Assembly: GCF_019733355.1 (NCBI RefSeq)
Contig: NZ_JAIHLQ010000022.1
Coordinates: 51,420-115,419 of the forward strand
Source of the DNA: Pseudomonas baetica
GTDB taxonomy: Bacteria > Pseudomonadota > Gammaproteobacteria > Pseudomonadales > Pseudomonadaceae
Reading direction: 5' to 3'
Length of the DNA: 64,000 nucleotides
Part shown: positions 1 to 9,586 of the stretch, one piece after another
How the letters are laid out: each line of letters opens with the position of its first letter
Position numbering within the stretch: position 1 is the first letter of the stretch
Notes under the pieces: generated by a model
What the model saw: only the letters and a program-made list of their open reading frames with translations
The model's database searches: none
What the model was told of the DNA's origin: nothing
Made by a program: the position numbers and the translations under genes

Positions 1-10
1 CAGCGGCCAC

Positions 11-40
11 AAAAAAGGGCGGCCAAAGCCACCCTTTTTA
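11..40 (-). terminator. Rho-independent terminator of the c-type cytochrome pair
   Basis: Read on the minus strand, a GGGTGGC/GCCGCCC stem with one G-T wobble and a 4-base loop is followed by six T residues. It lies about 75 bases past the stop codon of the cytochrome c4 gene and probably ends the transcript of both cytochrome genes. Confidence 0.75.
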
Positions 41-116
41 TACTTGCTGCGAAGGATTAATCGAGCGTTAACGTTGCAGGAGATGTGCATCGCCCGCAAC
101 GTTCGAATCAAGGCGA

Positions 117-722
117 TCAGTGCAGGCCTTGAATGTAGCTGGAGACTGCCTCGATGTCCTTGTTGCTGAGCTTGGCAGCGATGCTGCGCATGATCATGGT
201 GTCGCCATCATTGGTGCGATCACCCTCACGGAAATCGGTCAACTGCTTGGCGATGTATTGAGCGTGTTGGCCACCCAGGTGCGGGAAGCCGGCAGCTGCG
301 TTGCCAGCGCCATTTGGCGAGTGGCAACCGATGCACGATGGCATGCCTTGATCGAGCTTGCCGCCACGGAACAGTGCTTCACCGCGCGCGACGAGCTTGG
401 GATCCGCTGCGCCGACGCTGCCTTTCTGGCTGGCGAAGTAAGCGGCGAGGTCGGACAGATCCTGATCGCTCAGGTTGGTCAACAGGCCGGTCATTTCCAG
501 AACGACGCGTTTGCCCGACTTGATGTCGTGCAGTTGCTTGGTCAGGTAGCGTTCACCTTGACCCGCCAGTTTCGGAAAATTTGGCGCCATGCTGTTCCCG
601 TCCGGGCCATGGCAGGCACCGCAAACGGCGGCTTTCGCCTGGCCGGCGGCGGCATCACCGACAGCATGGGCAAAGCCTGAGATTCCCACGGTCAACAGCA
701 GACTCACGATCAATTTGTTCAT
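117..722 (-). CDS. Diheme cytochrome c4
   Basis: A 201-residue periplasmic electron-transfer protein with two c-type hemes, expected to pass electrons towards terminal oxidases. A signal peptide covers about residues 1-20 and ends in GFAHA. Two homologous cytochrome domains follow, with heme motifs CGACH (near residue 34) and CIGCH (near 130), each with downstream Met candidates for the sixth ligand. Length and two-domain layout match the cytochrome c4 family. The monoheme cytochrome gene lies 32 bases upstream on the same strand, so the two probably share a transcript. The pair next to engB and polA matches PA5490-PA5491 of PAO1. Family assignment is firm; the electron partner is inferred. 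Confidence 0.92.
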   Translation of the reverse strand: MNKLIVSLLLTVGISGFAHAVGDAAAGQAKAAVCGACHGPDGNSMAPNFPKLAGQGERYLTKQLHDIKSGKRVVLEMTGLLTNLSDQDLSDLAAYFASQKGSVGAADPKLVARGEALFRGGKLDQGMPSCIGCHSPNGAGNAAAGFPHLGGQHAQYIAKQLTDFREGDRTNDGDTMIMRSIAAKLSNKDIEAVSSYIQGLH

Positions 723-754
723 CAGCTAATCCAACTACGGCTAAGGGTTAAGAG

Positions 755-1060
755 TTATGGGCCGGGCTTACTCTCGCTCATCCAAAGGATGATGGCCTGG
801 TAATCCTCGGCACTGCAGTCCATGCACAAACCACGCGGCGGCATCGCCTTGAAACCCTGGGTCACGTGTTGCACCAGCGTCTCCATACCTTTCGCCAACC
901 TCGGCGTCCAAGCTTCCTGATCGCCTCTTTTGGGCGCCATGGGGAGTTGGCCGGAATGACAGGCACCACAAACACGGTTGTACACGGCTTCCGGTTCCTG
1001 TGTAGCCTGTGCGCTGTAAAGCGGTATCAGGACTCCGGCAGCCAGCAGCCATTTCGTCAT
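755..1060 (-). CDS. Monoheme cytochrome c5-like protein
   Basis: A 101-residue secreted c-type cytochrome. A short hydrophobic leader (about residues 1-20) precedes the heme motif CGACH near residue 32. The C-terminal part carries the pair CMDC, which corresponds to the disulfide pair found in cytochrome c5, together with a MPPRG segment suitable for the axial Met. It is the first gene of a two-gene unit with the diheme cytochrome c4 and faces engB across a 191-base divergent gap. The role in periplasmic electron transfer comes from the family; the exact partner is unknown. Confidence 0.85.
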   Translation of the reverse strand: MTKWLLAAGVLIPLYSAQATQEPEAVYNRVCGACHSGQLPMAPKRGDQEAWTPRLAKGMETLVQHVTQGFKAMPPRGLCMDCSAEDYQAIILWMSESKPGP

Positions 1061-1251
1061 AAAACGACCTTTTCAGGGTTGAGAGCGTTCTGCGTTCTAA
1101 TGCGCAATCAAGGTCTGTCGCTCTCCTGAGCTTCATCCTACGCTGGGACAAAGCACACACAAAATCTGCGGCATTATATACTGGCGTCACTGAAACGGAA
1201 GCGACACCGCGTTCCGCGCCCAATCCCGGCGCCGCCCACATCGGAAATCTC

Positions 1252-1896
1252 ATGCAACTCAAGAATCCCATCCTCGGCCTGTGCCAACAGTCCACGTTCA
1301 TGCTCAGTGCCGCCAAAGTCGATCAATGCCCCGACGACGAAGGCTTTGAAGTGGCTTTCGCCGGTCGTTCCAACGCCGGCAAATCCAGCGCCCTGAACAC
1401 CCTGACTCACGCCAGCCTGGCGCGCACCTCGAAAACCCCGGGTCGCACGCAGCTGTTGAACTTCTTCAAGCTAGACGATGATCGGCGTCTGGTCGACCTT
1501 CCGGGCTACGGTTATGCAAAAGTGCCGATCCCGCTCAAGCAGCACTGGCAGCGTCACCTTGAGGCTTACCTCGGTGGACGCGAGAGTTTGAAGGGTTTGA
1601 TTCTGATGATGGACATCCGTCATCCAATGACCGACTTCGACCTGTTGATGCTCGACTGGGCCGTTGCGGCCGGCATGCCGATGCATATTCTGCTGACCAA
1701 GGCCGACAAACTGACTTACGGCGCGGCCAAGAACACGCTGCTCAAAGTGCAGTCGGAAATTCGCAAGGGTTGGGGTGATCTGGTCACTATCCAGCTGTTC
1801 TCGGCGCCAAAACGCATGGGCCTGGAAGAGGCCTACACTGTGTTGGCAGGCTGGATGGAATTGGCTGACAAGGGCGCTGAAGCAGCGGCTGAGTAA
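1252..1896 (+). CDS. engB: Ribosome biogenesis GTPase EngB (YihA/YsxC)
   Basis: A 214-residue GTPase of the TrmE-Era-EngA-EngB superfamily, needed for assembly of the large ribosomal subunit. The P-loop GRSNAGKSS lies near residue 38, a conserved threonine in the TPGRTQ segment near 63, the G3 motif DLPGYGYAKV near 80, and the G4 motif TKADK near 146. Length is typical. The ATG at 1252 leaves the usual short N-terminal extension before the G domain. The gene converges with polA across a gap holding a predicted small RNA, the same context as in P. aeruginosa and, with Spot 42, in enterobacteria. Confidence 0.95.
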   Translation: MQLKNPILGLCQQSTFMLSAAKVDQCPDDEGFEVAFAGRSNAGKSSALNTLTHASLARTSKTPGRTQLLNFFKLDDDRRLVDLPGYGYAKVPIPLKQHWQRHLEAYLGGRESLKGLILMMDIRHPMTDFDLLMLDWAVAAGMPMHILLTKADKLTYGAAKNTLLKVQSEIRKGWGDLVTIQLFSAPKRMGLEEAYTVLAGWMELADKGAEAAAE

Positions 1897-1955
1897 GTGA
1901 TTGCAAAATTGTCTGTGGCGCCTTCTGGCAAGGGCGTCGCAGGCAATTTTTGGGC

Positions 1956-2088
1956 AAAAAAAGCCCCGGATTTCATTTGGGGAGGGAGAAATTCCGGGGT
2001 TCAAGTTCCGAACCGCTAGGGCGGGGTTCAGATATCTGCCAACACTTAACACAACATAGGAGCATCGAAGGGCTTCACCAGCCATTCA
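1956..2088 (-). ncRNA. ersA: Predicted ErsA-like small RNA
   Basis: The gap between polA and engB holds a complete small transcription unit on the minus strand. A sigma-22 (AlgU)-like promoter, GAACTA (2121-2116), 17 bases, TCAGA (2098-2094), would start transcription near 2088. A CCCCGGA/TCCGGGG hairpin followed by seven T residues (1962-1956) ends it. The predicted RNA is about 130 nt with a single-stranded pyrimidine-rich loop (CUCCCUCCCC). ErsA of P. aeruginosa sits in the same gap, is AlgU-dependent and, as I recall, about 132 nt. Position, promoter type and size agree; sequence identity could not be checked. Confidence 0.75.
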
Positions 2089-2093
2089 GTAAC

Positions 2094-2121
2094 TCTGAGT
2101 GATGTTCTTCCAGATTAGTTC
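2094..2121 (-). promoter_or_regulatory. AlgU (sigma-22)-type promoter of the predicted small RNA
   Basis: GAACTA, 17 bases, TCAGA on the minus strand resembles the AlgU/RpoE consensus GAACTT-N16/17-TCTGA with one mismatch in each box. It lies at the right distance upstream of a terminator-ended RNA of about 130 nt. Confidence 0.6.
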
Positions 2122-2183
2122 AGATTTTTTTCAAAAAGCTTTGGAATAATCCCAAGAGCTTTTCGGACTAAGCGCATTTTCCG

Positions 2184-2216
2184 GGCTCTGCCGCGACGTC
2201 ATGCCGCAGCAGAGCC
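2184..2216 (-). terminator. Hairpin downstream of polA
   Basis: GGCTCTGC and GCAGAGCC form an 8-bp stem 14 bases past the polA stop codon. There is no T-run directly after it on the minus strand, so it may act as a weak terminator or a 3'-end-stabilising hairpin. Confidence 0.5.
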
Positions 2217-2229
2217 GGCTTCAACTGGC

Positions 2230-5034
2230 TCAGTGAGCCTCATCCCAGTTGTTGCCCACGCCGACTTCCACCAGCAACGGCACATCCAGTTTCGCCGCTT
2301 CGCTCATGTGCACGCGAATCTCGGCGCTGACCTGCTCGACCAGATCCTCGCGAACCTCCAGTACCAGTTCATCGTGCACCTGCAGGATGACTTTGGCGTC
2401 CAGTCCGGACGTCGCCAGCCAGTTATCCACCGCCACCATGGCCTTCTTGATGATGTCTGCCGCTGTACCCTGCATAGGCGCGTTGATTGCCGTGCGTTCG
2501 GCGGCTGCGCGTTCCTGTGGCTTGTTGGAGTTAATCTCCGGCAGGTACAGGCGGCGGCCGAAGAAGGTTTCGACATAACCTTGATCCGCCGCTTGGGCGC
2601 GGGTGCGATCCATGTACTCGCGAACACCCGGATAACGGGCGAAGTAGGTATCGATGTAAGCCTTGGCGGTCTTGGTGTCGACGCCGATGTCCTTGCCGAG
2701 TTTTTGTGCGCCCATGCCGTAGATCAGACCGAAGTTGATCGCTTTGGCGCCGCGGCGCTGGTCGGAAGTGACTTCGTTGAGCTCCACCTTGAACACTTCG
2801 GCAGCGGTTGCGGTATGCACGTCCAGATTGTTGCGGAAGGCGTTCATCAAACCTTCGTCCTTGGACAGGTGCGCCATGATCCGCAGTTCGATCTGCGAAT
2901 AGTCCGCCGCCAGCAGTTTGTAGCCTTTTGGCGCCACGAACGCCTGCCGGATGCGCCGGCCTTCAGCGGTACGCACCGGAATGTTCTGCAGGTTTGGATC
3001 GCTGGAGGACAAACGACCGGTCGAGGCCACAGCCTGATGGTACGACGTGTGGATGCGCCCGGTACGCGGGTTGATCTGCTCCGGCAGGCGATCGGTGTAA
3101 GTGCTTTTCAGCTTGCTCATGGAACGGTGTTCCATCAGCACTTTGGGCAAGCGGTGATCGTCCTCGGCCAGTTTCGCCAACACTTCTTCAGCGGTGGATG
3201 GCTGGCCCTTGGCGGTTTTCTTCAGCACCGGCAGGCCGAGTTTCTCGTAGAGAATCACGCCCAGTTGCTTGGGCGAGCCAAGGTTGAATTCTTCCCCCGC
3301 GATCTCGAACGCTTCGCGCTCCAGTGCGACCATTTTGTTACCCAATTCAATACTCTGGATGCCGAGCAGTTCGGCATCGACGAACGCGCCTTGGCGCTCG
3401 ATGCGCGCCAACACCGGCACCAGCGGGATTTCGATGTCGGTCAGCACGCTGGCCAGGCTTGGGATCGCGCTGAGTTTTTCGAACAACGTCTGGTGCAGAC
3501 GCAGGGTGATGTCGGCGTCTTCGGCGGCATACGGCCCGGCCTGCTCCAGCGCAATCTGGTCGAACGTCAGCTGTTTGGCGCCTTTGCCGGCGATGTCCTG
3601 GAAACTCACAGTGGTGTGATCCAGGTACTTCTGCGCCAGGCTGTCCATGTCGTGACGGGTGGCGGTGGAGTTGAGCACGTAGGACTCAAGCATCGTGTCG
3701 AAGGCGATGCCGCGCACGGTGATGCCTTGGTTCTGATCACCGCCGATGGCGCAGTTGGCCAGGATATTCATGTCGAACTTGGCGTGCTGGCCGACCTTGA
3801 GCTTGTTCGGGTCTTCCAGAATGGGCTTGAGCGCGCGCAGAACGGTGTCACGATCCAGTTGCTCAGGCACGCCGATGTAAGAGTGAGTCAGCGGAATGTA
3901 GGCCGCTTCGTTGGCCTGCACAGCGAACGACAGACCGACCAGTTGCGCCTGCTGCGCGTCGATGCCGGTGGTTTCGGTGTCGAAGGCGAACAGCTTGGCG
4001 TTCTTGAGTTTTTCCAGCCAGACGTCAAAACGCGCCTGATCGAGGATGGTTTCATAGGCGGCTTGGGCCGGAGCGGCCGGGGTCTCGGCCTCCGGCGTGC
4101 TGAACAGATCGCCTGCCGGCTCAGGCGCCGCAGCGCTGCTCAATTCCAGTCGTTTGGCATCGCGATCGAGATCGTTGATCCAGCTCTTGAATTCCAGCAG
4201 CGTGTAAAGCTCGTAGAGCTTGGCCGGATCTTCGGCGCGCATCTGCAAATCGTCGAGTTCGACGTCCAGCGGCACGTCGATCTTGATGGTCGCCAGTTGA
4301 TAGGAGAGGAACGCCATTTCCTTGTGCTCTTCGAGCTTGGCCGGCAGGGTTTTGGCGCCGCGAATCGGCAGGGTCGGCACGATGTCGAGATTCGCATACA
4401 ACTCGGTGAGGCCGCCGTTAACGCCGACCAGCAGGCCGGAAGCCGTTTTGGGGCCGATGCCCGGAACGCCCGGAATGTTGTCGGAAGAATCGCCCATCAA
4501 CGCCAGATAATCGATGATCTGCTCTGGAGCGACGCCGAATTTCTCCTTCACGCCCTCCACGTCCATCGAACTACCGGACATGGTGTTGACCAAGGTAATG
4601 TGGCCATCGACCAGTTGCGCCATGTCCTTGTCGCCGGTGGAGATGACCACCGGGCGATCCGCCGCCGCGCTGCTGCGGGCCAGGGTGCCGATCACGTCGT
4701 CAGCCTCGACGCCTTCCACGCACAGCAGCGGGAAGCCGAGGGCGATCACGCTCTGGTGCAGCGGCTCGATCTGCACGCGCATGTCGTCGGGCATGCTGGG
4801 GCGATTGGCCTTGTATTCGGCGTACATCTCATCGCGAAAGGTCCCGCCCTTGGCGTCGAACACCACGGCGAACGGGCTGTCCGGGTACTGCTTGCGCAGA
4901 CTCTTGAGCATGTTCAGCACACCCTTGACCGCGCCGGTCGGCAGGCCTTTGGAGGTGGTCAACGGGGGCAGGGCGTGGAAAGCGCGGTACAGGTAAGACG
5001 AACCGTCCACCAGGACGAGGGGGGCTTGGCTCAT
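2230..5034 (-). CDS. polA: DNA polymerase I
   Basis: A 934-residue replication and repair polymerase with three domains: an N-terminal 5'-3' exonuclease beginning LVLVDGSSYLYRAFHALPPL, a 3'-5' exonuclease with the exo I motif FDTETTG near residue 350, and a family A polymerase domain. The polymerase domain shows motif A DYSQIELR, the O-helix RRGAKAINFGLIYG and motif C QVHDELVLE. An intact DTET in the proofreading domain implies that activity is retained. Translation is placed at the ATG giving MSQAPLVL, because the four residues before it (MILL) are not part of the family pattern. It diverges from the DUF2782 gene. Confidence 0.97.
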   Translation of the reverse strand: MSQAPLVLVDGSSYLYRAFHALPPLTTSKGLPTGAVKGVLNMLKSLRKQYPDSPFAVVFDAKGGTFRDEMYAEYKANRPSMPDDMRVQIEPLHQSVIALGFPLLCVEGVEADDVIGTLARSSAAADRPVVISTGDKDMAQLVDGHITLVNTMSGSSMDVEGVKEKFGVAPEQIIDYLALMGDSSDNIPGVPGIGPKTASGLLVGVNGGLTELYANLDIVPTLPIRGAKTLPAKLEEHKEMAFLSYQLATIKIDVPLDVELDDLQMRAEDPAKLYELYTLLEFKSWINDLDRDAKRLELSSAAAPEPAGDLFSTPEAETPAAPAQAAYETILDQARFDVWLEKLKNAKLFAFDTETTGIDAQQAQLVGLSFAVQANEAAYIPLTHSYIGVPEQLDRDTVLRALKPILEDPNKLKVGQHAKFDMNILANCAIGGDQNQGITVRGIAFDTMLESYVLNSTATRHDMDSLAQKYLDHTTVSFQDIAGKGAKQLTFDQIALEQAGPYAAEDADITLRLHQTLFEKLSAIPSLASVLTDIEIPLVPVLARIERQGAFVDAELLGIQSIELGNKMVALEREAFEIAGEEFNLGSPKQLGVILYEKLGLPVLKKTAKGQPSTAEEVLAKLAEDDHRLPKVLMEHRSMSKLKSTYTDRLPEQINPRTGRIHTSYHQAVASTGRLSSSDPNLQNIPVRTAEGRRIRQAFVAPKGYKLLAADYSQIELRIMAHLSKDEGLMNAFRNNLDVHTATAAEVFKVELNEVTSDQRRGAKAINFGLIYGMGAQKLGKDIGVDTKTAKAYIDTYFARYPGVREYMDRTRAQAADQGYVETFFGRRLYLPEINSNKPQERAAAERTAINAPMQGTAADIIKKAMVAVDNWLATSGLDAKVILQVHDELVLEVREDLVEQVSAEIRVHMSEAAKLDVPLLVEVGVGNNWDEAH

Positions 5035-5108
5035 GAGCAGAATCAACCTTTTCGGCGGGCCCGGCGCTAGAATAGCGGGACCGTTGACGACAAAGGGACA
5101 AGGTTATC

Positions 5109-5399
5109 ATGCGTACGTTAAATCGCTTGCTGCTGGTCAGTTTGATTGCTGTCTCACCGTTGGCCGCAATGGCGGCAGATGATGCGCCGTCAGCGGATCC
5201 GGAAGTTACCATTCGCACCGAAGGCGACAAAACCATTCAGGAGTACCGGCAAAACGGTTTCCTGTATGCGATCAAAGTCACCGTGAAGGGCGCGCCGCCC
5301 TACTTTCTGGTGCGTGCAGACGGGACGGATGCAAACTTCATCCGCTCGGATCAGCCGGATATGCTGATTCCGTCATGGAAGATTTTCGAATGGAAGTAG
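5109..5399 (+). CDS. DUF2782 family small secreted protein
   Basis: A 96-residue protein with a clear signal peptide (about residues 1-22, ending AAMAA) and a short mature domain with the segment QEYRQNGFLYAIKVTVKGAPPYFLV. This matches DUF2782, a family of small exported gammaproteobacterial proteins with no established function. It stands between polA (divergent) and homoserine kinase (61 bases downstream, same strand), the context of PA5494. It may be cotranscribed with thrB. No catalytic motif is visible. Confidence 0.8.
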   Translation: MRTLNRLLLVSLIAVSPLAAMAADDAPSADPEVTIRTEGDKTIQEYRQNGFLYAIKVTVKGAPPYFLVRADGTDANFIRSDQPDMLIPSWKIFEWK

Positions 5400-5459
5400 T
5401 CTCTTAAACTTAATCGGCGCCGCTGTACTGGCGGCGCCCGAACTGAGCAGTTTTTAACC

Positions 5460-6413
5460 ATGTCTGTGTTCACTCCCCTGGCTCGGCCTGAGCTGGAAAC
5501 CTTTCTCGCCCCTTACGGGCTTGGCCGTCTGCTTGATTTCCAGGGGATCGCCGCCGGCAGCGAAAACACCAATTTCTTTATCAGCCTGGAGCAGGGCGAG
5601 TTTGTCCTGACCTTGGTCGAGCGCGGCCCGGTGCAGGAGATGCCGTTCTTCATCGACCTGCTCGACGTGCTGCACGAAGCCGATTTGCCGGTGCCTTACG
5701 CACTGCGCACCACCGAAGGCGAGGCGTTGCGGGAGCTCAAGGGCAAACCGGCGCTGCTGCAACCGCGCCTGGCCGGCAAGCACATCAAGGTCGCCAATGC
5801 TCAGCATTGCGCGCAGGTCGGCGAGTTGCAGGCGCATCTGCACCTGGCGACTCAGGGCGAACGAATGATCAAGCGCAAGACCGACCGTGGCCTGGACTGG
5901 ATGCTGAAAGAGGGCAACGAGTTTCTCTCGCATCTGAGCGACGAGCCGCGTGCGCTGCTGCACAAGGCGCTGGATGAGATCACTGCGCAGAAAGAAAAAA
6001 TTCTCGCGTTGCCACGGGCCAATATCCACGCCGACCTGTTCCGCGACAATGCGATGTTCGAAGGCACGCACCTGACCGGTCTGATCGATTTCTACAACGC
6101 CTGCTCGGGGCCGATGCTGTATGACGTGGCGATTGCCTTGAACGACTGGTGTTCGGACGATGACGGCTTGATCGATGGTCCGCGTGCCCGGGCTTTCCTC
6201 GGTGCCTATGCGGCGCTGCGGCCGTTCACGGCGGCGGAGGCTGAGTTGTGGCCGACGATGCTGCGCGTGGCGTGTGTGCGGTTCTGGCTGTCGCGGTTGA
6301 TCGCGGCCGAACAGTTTGCCGGTCAGGACGTGTTGATTCACGATCCGCAAGAGTTTGAGCAGCGGTTGGCGCAGCGCCAGCAGGTCAACACGCCTCTACC
6401 GTTTGCCCTTTAA
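5460..6413 (+). CDS. thrB: Homoserine kinase, aminoglycoside phosphotransferase fold
   Basis: A 317-residue kinase expected to phosphorylate homoserine with ATP, the step before threonine synthase. It belongs to the APH/choline-kinase-fold type of homoserine kinase used by pseudomonads, not the GHMP type of E. coli. The catalytic loop NIHADLFRDNAMF (near residue 184) gives HxDxxxxN, and the metal-binding aspartate lies in LIDFYNACSGP (near 204). The start MSVFTPLARPELETFLAPYG is typical. It follows the DUF2782 gene in the PA5494-PA5495 arrangement. A REP pair starts immediately after the stop codon. Confidence 0.9.
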   Translation: MSVFTPLARPELETFLAPYGLGRLLDFQGIAAGSENTNFFISLEQGEFVLTLVERGPVQEMPFFIDLLDVLHEADLPVPYALRTTEGEALRELKGKPALLQPRLAGKHIKVANAQHCAQVGELQAHLHLATQGERMIKRKTDRGLDWMLKEGNEFLSHLSDEPRALLHKALDEITAQKEKILALPRANIHADLFRDNAMFEGTHLTGLIDFYNACSGPMLYDVAIALNDWCSDDDGLIDGPRARAFLGAYAALRPFTAAEAELWPTMLRVACVRFWLSRLIAAEQFAGQDVLIHDPQEFEQRLAQRQQVNTPLPFAL

Positions 6414-6417
6414 AAGC

Positions 6418-6490
6418 TTCGCGAGCAAGCCCGCTCCCACCTTGGATTTGTGCGTGACACAGAACCAAGGTGGAGCGGGCTTGCTCGCGA
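6418..6490. repeat. REPIN: inverted pair of REP sequences
   Basis: Two inverted REP cores, TTCGCGAGCAAGCCCGCTCC and its reverse complement, lie about 30 bases apart between the converging thrB and znuA genes. This is the common P. fluorescens REP type. Confidence 0.85.
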
Positions 6491-6513
6491 ATGGGTCAAC
6501 ACAGATGCCGGGT

Positions 6514-7443
6514 TTAGAGAGATTCCAGGCAGCCGGCCAGATCATTGCCCAATTTTTCCAGCACCTGCTCATACCCCTGAGCAGTCGCCGGGGTGTAACC
6601 GCCCAGCGCATCGAGTTCCGCCAGTTTTACCGGCAGACCTGCCACCAGTGTTTCCGCCAGACGCGGGCGCAGTGGCGGCTCGCTGAATACACACGTCTTG
6701 CCGATTTCCTGCAAGCGTGTGCGCATCGCCGCCACGTGTTGCGCGCCGGGTTGCACTTGCGCCGCTACGCTGAACACGCCGGTGTGCTTCAAGCCGTAAG
6801 CGTCTTCGAAGTAATCAAACGCTTCGTGAAAAACGAAGTACGGTTTGCCTTCAATGCTGGCCAGACGCTTCTTGAGCCGCTGGTCCAAAGCATCCAGTCG
6901 CTCATCGAACGCTTTGGCGTTGTGCTGATAGCGCTCGGCATTGGCCGGGTCGGCGGCGCTTAGATCCGTTGCCATTTTGTCGGCAATAACGCGTGCGTTC
7001 ACCGGCGATAGCCACAAATGCGCGTCCAGCGTGCCCGGACGGTGATCGTGATCATGCTCATCGGCGTCTTCGGAGTGGGAATGGCTGTCTTCAGCGAAAT
7101 GACGCAATTTCAATCCCGGCAAATCCTGTACCGCCACGCTCGGCAGCTTTCGACCGCTCAGCACGCGCGGCAGGAAACCTTCCATGTCCGGGCCGATCCA
7201 GTAGAGCAGGTCCACCGATTGCACCTTCCGTACGTCGGATGGGCGCAGGGCATAGTTATGCGGCGACGCGCCCGGCGGCAGTAGCACTTCGGGAATCGCC
7301 ACGCCGTCCTGCACCGCCGCTGCAATCAACTGCAAAGGTTTGATGCTGGTGAGGACTTTGACCTCGGCCTGAGCCGAACCGATCAGCAGGAAACTGGCGA
7401 CAAACGCCACAAAAACAGAAAAAATTCGGGACACGATGACCAC
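6514..7443 (-). CDS. znuA: Zinc ABC transporter substrate-binding protein ZnuA
   Basis: A 309-residue periplasmic zinc-binding protein of the cluster 9 solute-binding family. A signal peptide (about residues 1-26, ending GSAQA) is followed by the conserved opening VLTSIKPLQLI. A histidine- and acid-rich loop (SHSEDADEHDHDHRPG, near 125-140) is typical of zinc binders, and further histidines occur in the segments PHNYAL, AHLWLSP and FHEAFDYF. The start is GTG at 7443; a second in-frame GTG at 7434 (MSRIF) is equally plausible. It diverges from zur across 57 bases, so both promoters overlap and Zur probably controls them together. Confidence 0.93.
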   Translation of the reverse strand: MVIVSRIFSVFVAFVASFLLIGSAQAEVKVLTSIKPLQLIAAAVQDGVAIPEVLLPPGASPHNYALRPSDVRKVQSVDLLYWIGPDMEGFLPRVLSGRKLPSVAVQDLPGLKLRHFAEDSHSHSEDADEHDHDHRPGTLDAHLWLSPVNARVIADKMATDLSAADPANAERYQHNAKAFDERLDALDQRLKKRLASIEGKPYFVFHEAFDYFEDAYGLKHTGVFSVAAQVQPGAQHVAAMRTRLQEIGKTCVFSEPPLRPRLAETLVAGLPVKLAELDALGGYTPATAQGYEQVLEKLGNDLAGCLESL

Positions 7444-7461
7444 TCAAGGAGGCGAGAACGG

Positions 7462-7474
7462 GTAACATAATAAC
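7462..7474. promoter_or_regulatory. Candidate Zur operator between znuA and zur
   Basis: The 57-base divergent gap contains the AT-rich imperfect element GTAACATAATAAC, similar in composition to known Zur boxes (GTTAT...ATAAC-like). Its place between a zinc transporter and its predicted regulator supports it; the dyad is imperfect, so the call is tentative. Confidence 0.4.
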
Positions 7475-7500
7475 GTCTCTATCAAAACTCGTCGCCGCCC

Positions 7501-7982
7501 ATGCCCATTACTCCGATTGCCAGCCGTCCCCACGACCACTCTCATTGCGTGCACAGCGCTTTGTCCGAGGCCGATACCTTGTGCGCCCAGAAAGGCCTGC
7601 GCCTGACCGCATTGCGCCGCCGGGTACTGGAGCTGGTGTGGCAGAGCCACAAGCCGCTGGGCGCTTATGACATCCTCGCGGTACTCAGCGAGCAGGACGG
7701 CCGCCGCGCCGCGCCGCCGACCGTGTACCGCGCGCTGGATTTCCTTTTGGAAAACGGCCTGGTGCATCGCATCTCTTCGCTCAACGCCTTCGTCGGCTGC
7801 GTCCACCCGGAGCACGCGCACCAAGGCCAGTTCCTGATCTGCCGTGATTGCCACGCCGCCATCGAACTTGAGCAAAAAGTGATCAGCGACGCGATCATCA
7901 ACAGCGCCAAGGACGTCGGCTTCATCGTCGAGGCACAGACCGTCGAAGTGGTCGGCCTGTGCTCCGGCTGCCAGGGGGCTTG

Positions 7983-7983
<1 letters not shown>
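7501..7983 (+). CDS. zur: Zinc uptake regulator Zur (Fur family)
   Basis: A 160-residue Fur-family repressor that should sense zinc and repress zinc uptake. A winged-helix DNA-binding half (KGLRLTALRRRVLELVW, then PPTVYRALDFLLENGLVHRI) precedes a metal-binding and dimerisation half with HPEHAHQGQFLICRDCHA and a C-terminal CSGC. The two CxxC pairs (CRDC and CSGC) are the structural zinc site. The stop codon overlaps the znuC start by one base (TGATG), so zur-znuC-znuB form one operon. The location decides Zur rather than Fur. Confidence 0.93.
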
Positions 7984-8760
<777 letters not shown>

Positions 8761-8768
<8 letters not shown>

Positions 8769-9549
8769 TTTTCTGTTGTATGCCCTGCTTGCAGGTCTGG
8801 CGCTGGCGCTGGTTGCCGGGCCGTTGGGGTCTTTCGTGGTCTGGCGGCGCATGGCCTATTTCGGCGATACGTTGTCGCATGCGGCCCTGTTGGGGGTGGC
8901 CTTGGGCTTTGTGCTGGATGTCAGCCCGACGGTTGCCGTAACGGTCGGTTGCCTGCTGCTGGCGGTGCTGCTGGTGACGTTGCAACAGCGCCAGCCACTG
9001 GCGTCCGACACGCTTTTGGGAATTCTCGCACCGAGCACGCTCTCTCTCGGGCTGGTGGTACTAAGCTTCATGCATGAAGTGCGGATCGACCTGATGGCCT
9101 ATCTGTTCGGCGACCTGCTGGCGATCAGCCCGACCGATCTGGCGTGGATCCTCGGCGGCAGCGCGGCGGTGCTGGTGTTGCTGGTGGCACTGTGGCGCCC
9201 ATTGCTGGCGATCACCGTGCATGAAGAGTTGGCCAAAGTCGAAGGCCTGCCGGTGGCCGGTCTGCGCATGGCGCTGATGCTGTTGATTGCGGTGGTGATC
9301 GCGGTGGCGATGAAAATCGTCGGTGTGTTGCTGATTACCTCGTTGTTGATCATTCCGGCGGCTGCGGCACAGCGTCATGCCCGTTCACCGGAGCAAATGG
9401 CCGTGGGCGCAAGCCTGCTGGGCATGCTCGCGGTGTGTGGCGGCCTGGCGCTGTCGTGGTTCAAGGACACCCCGGCCGGCCCGTCAATCGTTGTGACGGC
9501 GGCCGCACTGTTTCTGCTGAGTTTTGTTCTGCCCCGTCGAGGGGTGTAG
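8761..9549 (+). CDS. znuB: Zinc ABC transporter permease ZnuB
   Basis: A 262-residue membrane permease with about eight hydrophobic helices. The opening MADFLLYALLAGLALALVAGPLG and the segment RRMAYFGDTLSHAALLGVAL are characteristic of the ABC-3 metal permease family. The ATG at 8761 lies inside the last codons of znuC; upstream in-frame codons read through znuC and were discarded. It is the last gene of the zur-znuCB unit, 37 bases before a lipoprotein gene that may be read through. Confidence 0.95.
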
Positions 9550-9586
9550 ACTTGCTCGCTTTTTGCGCAAATAGAGAGTCGCAGGA

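Noticed and set aside
2233..5070. A 945-codon open frame on the plus strand opposite polA
   Set aside because: It is exactly antisense to an intact polA, has odd composition rich in His, Gln, Val and Arg, and shows no protein motif. Long antisense frames are common in GC-rich DNA.
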